Of a stretch of 64,000 nucleotides of DNA, positions 59,040 through 64,000 are shown in pieces. Source of the stretch: Sphagnum magellanicum (taxonomy: Eukaryota > Streptophyta > Sphagnopsida > Sphagnales > Sphagnaceae); the NCBI GenBank assembly GCA_021904315.1, contig CM038923.1, positions 17,552,038 to 17,616,037 on the forward strand. Direction: 5' to 3'. Below the pieces are notes generated by a model. The model saw nothing but the letters and a program-made list of their open reading frames with translations. It had not been told where the DNA came from and searched no databases. The position numbers were made by a program, and so were the translations under genes. Within the stretch, counting starts at the first letter, position 1. Each line of letters begins with the position of its first letter.

Positions 59040-62000
59040 TTACTTCACTAACTTCCAAACTTGTACATATTCGTCATTCACTGCACTATATAAAGCGTCA
59101 TCATTAGCTACAAGTTGCACATCATACTTCCTATTTGGTCTTTGCAAGTTTTTTTCAGGTTTTAATATTTTCACCATCCCAATTTTCTGGAGCATGTGAC
59201 CAACTGAATGATCATATGTACTCACATGGGTAGAAATGTACCCACATACATCATCACTACAAAACAAGACCTCCCCATGAAGTGCCATGCTTCGAATCCC
59301 ATTATAGTTTATTACACCGGTGGGTACCCCTCGTGTTAGCGTATTAGCTAATTTTAGGTCATGCCACACATTGATTTTGTCTCCAAAGAGGTGCCCAACA
59401 TACAAAGTCCCATCTGATGTGCATATCAAAGAAGTTGCAATGTCTTTTTGGTCTAAGATTGCAACAAGTGTGTTGTTGCGCCACACCTTCACTTGAGCAG
59501 ACATGTATACAGAATACAATGTTTCAGTTCGCTGGTCTAGTGCAAGTACTGGCACACTCTTTTCACGTCCTTTGAATTCAGTCACAAAATTGAGATTTGC
59601 ATCCCACACCTCGATTGTCCCATCTGTGCAACTGCAATATAATGTCCCTGTCAAAGGAGATGCAACAAGTTGCCCATAACATTTCCTTGTACGCCCTTGA
59701 TGTAGGTGAAAAAATTTCTTACCCTTCCACATGAATATGAGTGAATCCATGGGGTCTTCAACCTCGGGGGTTGTTGCTCCAGAATACAAAGTATCATTGG
59801 GGCCTGAAGCTAGGAATTTAAAAGGATCATACATATGGCACTTTGAAACTCCCATCGACTTTGGCCAAGATAATTCTCCTGCAAGTTTGTTGTCAAAGTA
59901 CATTAACAACTTCATCTTTGACATTTTGTCCCTGCAAAGCACATATAATGTGCCATCGTTTGCCACAGCTATATTAATGCCAAATAAGGAACAACTCTTG
60001 TCCTCCTTAAGGACGGTCACTTGGACAGGATAGTTCAAGCCCTCAATATTGAAATCTTTAGCATGAGATGTTTTTGTTGTTGTCATGCTTGATTCTCCAC
60101 ATTCCGAAACATCCAAAATGTTGAGTTTGGCAATTGAACTAGTAGAACTCCGAGAAGATGCTTGTTGTTGTAAAGAACGATATTTACTTGAGGACATTGA
60201 ACTTGATGAAATAGAATTTGAAAGAGATTTTTGTTCTTCCAAATGGTTGGTTTTGGAGGTTGAACTAATGGAGCTCAAACTAGGAATCGAGCTTGGTTGT
60301 CGGTTGTAGAATGTATTCTGTGTGATTACACTTGATAAACCGACTTGTTTTTCAATTGCCTGCACATTGAACCAAGCTTGAAAAAATAAGTTCACCAATC
60401 TACATTCTAGTTCATTGATGAAATAACATAATAGAAATCATATGGACTTTATATGAAATACTCATATCCCTACTTCCATGACCCAACTTATCATGCCACA
60501 ACATTTCCTTCAATGTCAAAGGAACCTCCATGACATTATGTTGCATACAAAACTACTTAAGCACATATTTATTTTAAGAACTTCAATACACAATTCCCAT
60601 GTCTCTATATATATCCATCTACAAAATCATAAATATCTAGGCTTATAATGTGCCCTACAATGACCAATACAAACATCATGATTATCTCACCTGTGGAGAT
60701 GTTTAAAAGAAATTAAGTTACACCCCGCTTGTTACTTTAACTATTTAAAGTGAGTGATTATAGGTTATGTGACAAATATTCACAAGAAAATGCTCTTGAA
60801 GTTTGTATCTAATTTGTTCTTTCTTGGTGGGATGAATTTTGTTTCCTTTGTTCCTCTAAAGCAATTGAAATCCAAACAATCAATTTACTTTCTACAAACT
60901 AGAGATATATTATGTTATATAAAAGTTTTCCGTGGTTGGCTATGCGTAAATCATGTGCATGATGGCCTGTGTACAATTTTAAACACACAAGTGGAGAGAT
61001 AATCACCTCCAAGACATCCATTGCTGAAGCTCTCTGAATTGATTCAAAATAAAAACACTTGTTGAACAAATCCACGAATCCAGCACCTAGTTCAGGAGGG
61101 ATAGTTGGTGGAATCTCCTTCACACAAACCTGCACAGGAAACAAGATGTAAGATTGAAGTTTCCAACGTTAACATATGTCATTTTAATCCTCCAAACTTT
61201 ATGAATTTAAGATCAAATTATACACAATCAATGTATTTGCAATATACTATTTTCATGGGGCATACATGTCAAATTATAGCAATGTCAAATGGAATACATT
61301 TGTAGCAGAATTATGCATCTTAAATTGGATTTTAGAAGCAATGCTTTTCTCCCCTATCTATTGTAAAGAAAAAGAGTTTAATAGATTCTTTGTTTAATAA
61401 GATTTTCTACAATGACTCCATCAATGATCTTCGATGCTTCAAATGAGAAATAGATCCATATTGTTTCAACCACTCTAGAGCATAAAAAAAGAAGCCACCA
61501 ACTCTGGGGCAAAGTGGGGATCAAAAGTTTCTTTGCAGATTTTGAACCTTTTTCATGATCTGAACAGGACTATCGCCTTCCCAAGGAACCTTTCCTGTTT
61601 GCAGCTCTAAGAGCAAGCACCCTAGTGCCCACACATCTGACTTCTTGGTCACTGGTCCAAGCTCTGTATCAAACATCTCTGGTGCCCTGACATAATTATG
61701 CAGACAAAAGAAGAGATTTCAATACAGCCAAAAATCTGTTGTTTGTATTTTTGTGCTTTTGAATAACTTGTAAACAATTAGTAAATTTCATATAGAGACA
61801 AAGAGACAAAAGAGCTTAGCATATATGTATTAAGAACTACTGCTTTACTACAAATATTTTTTGGACACATTTATTGAGTCTCCCAAATCCTACGACACAA
61901 TTTGCAACAACATAGTTGCCAAATCTTGATTTTATGAGAAAAACCAAAGGAATCCAACTTGGGTTCAATGTCTCTCAATTTGGATGGCAAATCAATATCA

Positions 62001-63759
62001 CACTAAGTAAACTTGAATTAGGAAAACCCAAAAATAATTTGCAATTTATTTGTGCCTCACCTACTTGTTAGGTTTTTCATTGTCATAGCCAACATTATAA
62101 GTGATATATATGCAACAACTTGAACACAAGGTGTTGAACAGTGTAAATGCTCATAGGCTAGGAACTTAGGAAGGACATCTTGGGTATTGAACAAATGAGG
62201 GTGGTTGTGGGAATTTACATGTAGGCGATTGTGCCTGCTTTAGTAGTTGTTTGGAGGGGCGCAAATGTAGTTTCAACAATCCTCGCAATGCCAAAATCTG
62301 CCAAAATGGCTCCTCCATACTCATCCAACAATATGTTGGCAGGTTTTAGGTCACGTAAGATGATGTTTTGGTTGTGCATCTCCACAACCCCTCGACAGAT
62401 ATCCAACATCCATTGGTTCACATTTGCTTGTGGTGCCTTCCGATCTATGAAAAAGCAATCCATGGAAAAAATTGTTATTAACTTGTATCATGAGCTACCT
62501 GGCTATGCACAGGTTGCTTTTCCCATGAAAATCTAATACCCAACTTATAGCCTGAATTTGAGAAACATAAGAGGGCTGTGAAAACGAAACAATTCTTGTT
62601 GACGATCAACATTCAATATTCTCATCACATTTAGTAATTTGTTCAAGAAATGACAAATCTTGAGTTTGTTGACAACATAATCAAACATCCTAATCAAGGG
62701 ATTAGATGACAAAAGGTTAATTAGTCCAAGATTAATACCAGGATATTTCCGGAGCTCCTTGTCCAAGGATGTGACATAGCGCTTCATGACAAGACAAAAA
62801 TAACCAGGTAGGAAACAAGTGCCATACAGACGACAAGCAAATCGACACCGTTCGGATGCCTTTGCCATCACAACTGCTTCTTGCAACAACCTTTGCCATT
62901 GTTCAGTTGTGATGTCCTTGTCAAGCAGGGGGATTTGCTTCACAGCCACCTGCTCCTCAGAATCTTAAAAGATTAAGCAACTGAAGGTACGTCTGTAGCC
63001 TCCATCCAGTTAACAACATCCAAAAAAACTTGTGTTGGGCATTAGAGAAGCCACAACTTGGAGGTGGCCATGACCAACTCATTGCATTTATCAAAATGAG
63101 GATATAACAAAGAAACAACATTTGAGATAATGCTTCAGTTAGTTCCAACCAGTCTTGTTTTGATATCGACTTTTGAACATATCAGCCTAATCATCCTGGT
63201 CCTCAGTAAGTAATTTTTATTCAAAGCACATGATCAAATGGTCTTTCACAAATTTATGAAGATCAAATGATGAATCAAAATGATCAAATTTTGGTCGTTC
63301 ACAAGTTTGCAAAGATCAAATGATCTAAAAATGACACTTTGCAGTTTCTAACTGCCTTGACTCTTTCATTTGGGTTTGTGTAATTTTTGTGATTACAAAT
63401 CTCACAATGCTATGAAGGAGTTGGAGCCTCTGAGATTGAAAATTTGCAGCACAAGTAGTTGATTTTATTCTCACCTCCACTTTGCTATTCCCATCTTGCC
63501 ATGTCCCAGCTCTGACCACACTGAAAGCACCCTGACCCAGCACCTCTCCAAGTTCCACATCTTGAGCATCAATAGCCCAGCGCTCCAACACTTTTTGTGA
63601 CTGCAGCCGAACTAGTTCCATCACAACAGTCTTTGAATCTGATCTTTCGCAAGCAATTCTATAAACCTGACAAAACCCACAAATGAAACAAAAATTGATC
63701 CAAAATCTCAAAATCTGTCGACCATCTGCATCCTTTTCAGCCAAATCGCTGCAACACAT
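59040..63759 (-). CDS. Protein kinase fused to a WD40-like beta-propeller
   Basis: Minus-strand exons: 63759-63475, 62949-62739, 62444-62219, 61686-61548, 61129-61007 and 60359-59040. All junctions are GT-AG and phase-consistent, giving about 767 residues. The first exon may begin elsewhere: an acceptor at 63667 allows an upstream exon beyond the window. The kinase has the Gly-rich loop GQGAFSV (~75-81), VAVK lysine (~99), LRDLKPANILL (~195-205, with Leu for the His of HRD), ADFGIAR (Asp ~215), MAPEMF and SDVWALGCLLLELQTGKVPW. A Ser-rich linker (~340-430) leads to repeated blades such as GTLYCSCTDGTIEVWD, TLYSVYMSAQVKVW, GTLYVGHLFGDKINVW and ALYSAVNDEYVQVWKLVK. A Ser/Thr or dual-specificity kinase with a protein-binding propeller is inferred. 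The kinase part recalls the KEG E3-ligase kinase domain, but there is no RING or ankyrin. The gene looks intact. Confidence 0.75.
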
Positions 63760-64000
63760 TTTTTTTCTTGACAAAATGAACTCGTGAGTTGCATTCTCGA
63801 AACTTTGGACCTCAATATTCCTTCTCTAGTTTCTAGCAGCAGGTCTAGAGGTCTAGAACCTGTTCCAGAAGTCTAGAAGAGCCATCGCTATTGTCAGCGT
63901 GCACGCAAAATTTTGACGACCAGCGGTAGTGTTACAATTAAGTGGGGGTTTGGGATTCTGATCTTCTGCCGGCGGTTTCAATCCAGGGGGAGAAGTTTTG
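63760..64000. other. Probable 5' leader or promoter of the kinase gene
   Basis: No further coding exon is convincing. A minus-strand ATG near 63875 opens only a dozen codons before TAG. TCTAGA-rich short repeats (GTCTAGA, three to four times) lie at 63834-63880. Confidence 0.35.

Overview
This is nuclear DNA from a land plant with a large, repeat-rich genome. The evidence is split genes with GT-AG introns, TTTAGGG-type telomere-like tracts, a decayed Ty3/gypsy LTR retrotransposon, tRNA-like SINE remnants, many mini- and macrosatellites, and long AT-rich stretches without genes. A non-flowering plant (fern, lycophyte or gymnosperm) is my guess; nothing in the window fixes the taxon.

Layout. 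0-3.3 kb: the 5' part of a minus-strand gene whose first coding exon resembles that of the two AP2-like genes further right, with an ~860-bp tandem duplication upstream of it. 3.3-21 kb: AT-rich, essentially gene-free, with a Myb/SANT-like relic and tRNA-like SINE scraps. 21-27.4 kb: a repeat field holding a near-perfect 90-nt-arm inverted repeat, 33-, 79- and 52-bp satellites, ~1.4-kb higher-order repeats and a head-to-head telomere-repeat island. 27.7-29.2 kb: a C2H2 zinc-finger gene. 29.4-31.2 kb: a CpG-rich 34-bp palindromic minisatellite and a G-rich array. 33-48.4 kb and 52.6-58.4 kb: two copies (A and B) of a segmental duplication, each carrying a two-exon gene for a divergent AP2/ERF-like protein with a C-terminal array of 29-residue repeats. 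Copy A was later split by an 8.2-kb LTR retrotransposon; copy B preserves the empty site. Between A and B are an intact CRT-like (CLT) plastid transporter gene and a third AP2-like exon (C). 59-63.8 kb: a six-exon gene fusing a protein kinase domain to a WD40-like propeller.

Most notable points. (1) The retrotransposon carries, in sense orientation between the primer-binding site and gag, an intron-free and nearly complete coding sequence for the mitochondrial complex I subunit NDUFB3/B12; it lacks an ATG, so ORF calling misses it. (2) There is a local family of AP2-like genes with a conserved tiny first exon, a phase-2 intron, and a repeat array that differs in length between copies (9 versus about 4.5 units). 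(3) There is a kinase-WD40 fusion in which the HRD motif reads LRD. The genes show no evident shared pathway; what links them is local duplication and repeat turnover. All exon models are read by eye from splice consensus and phase, without transcript data.
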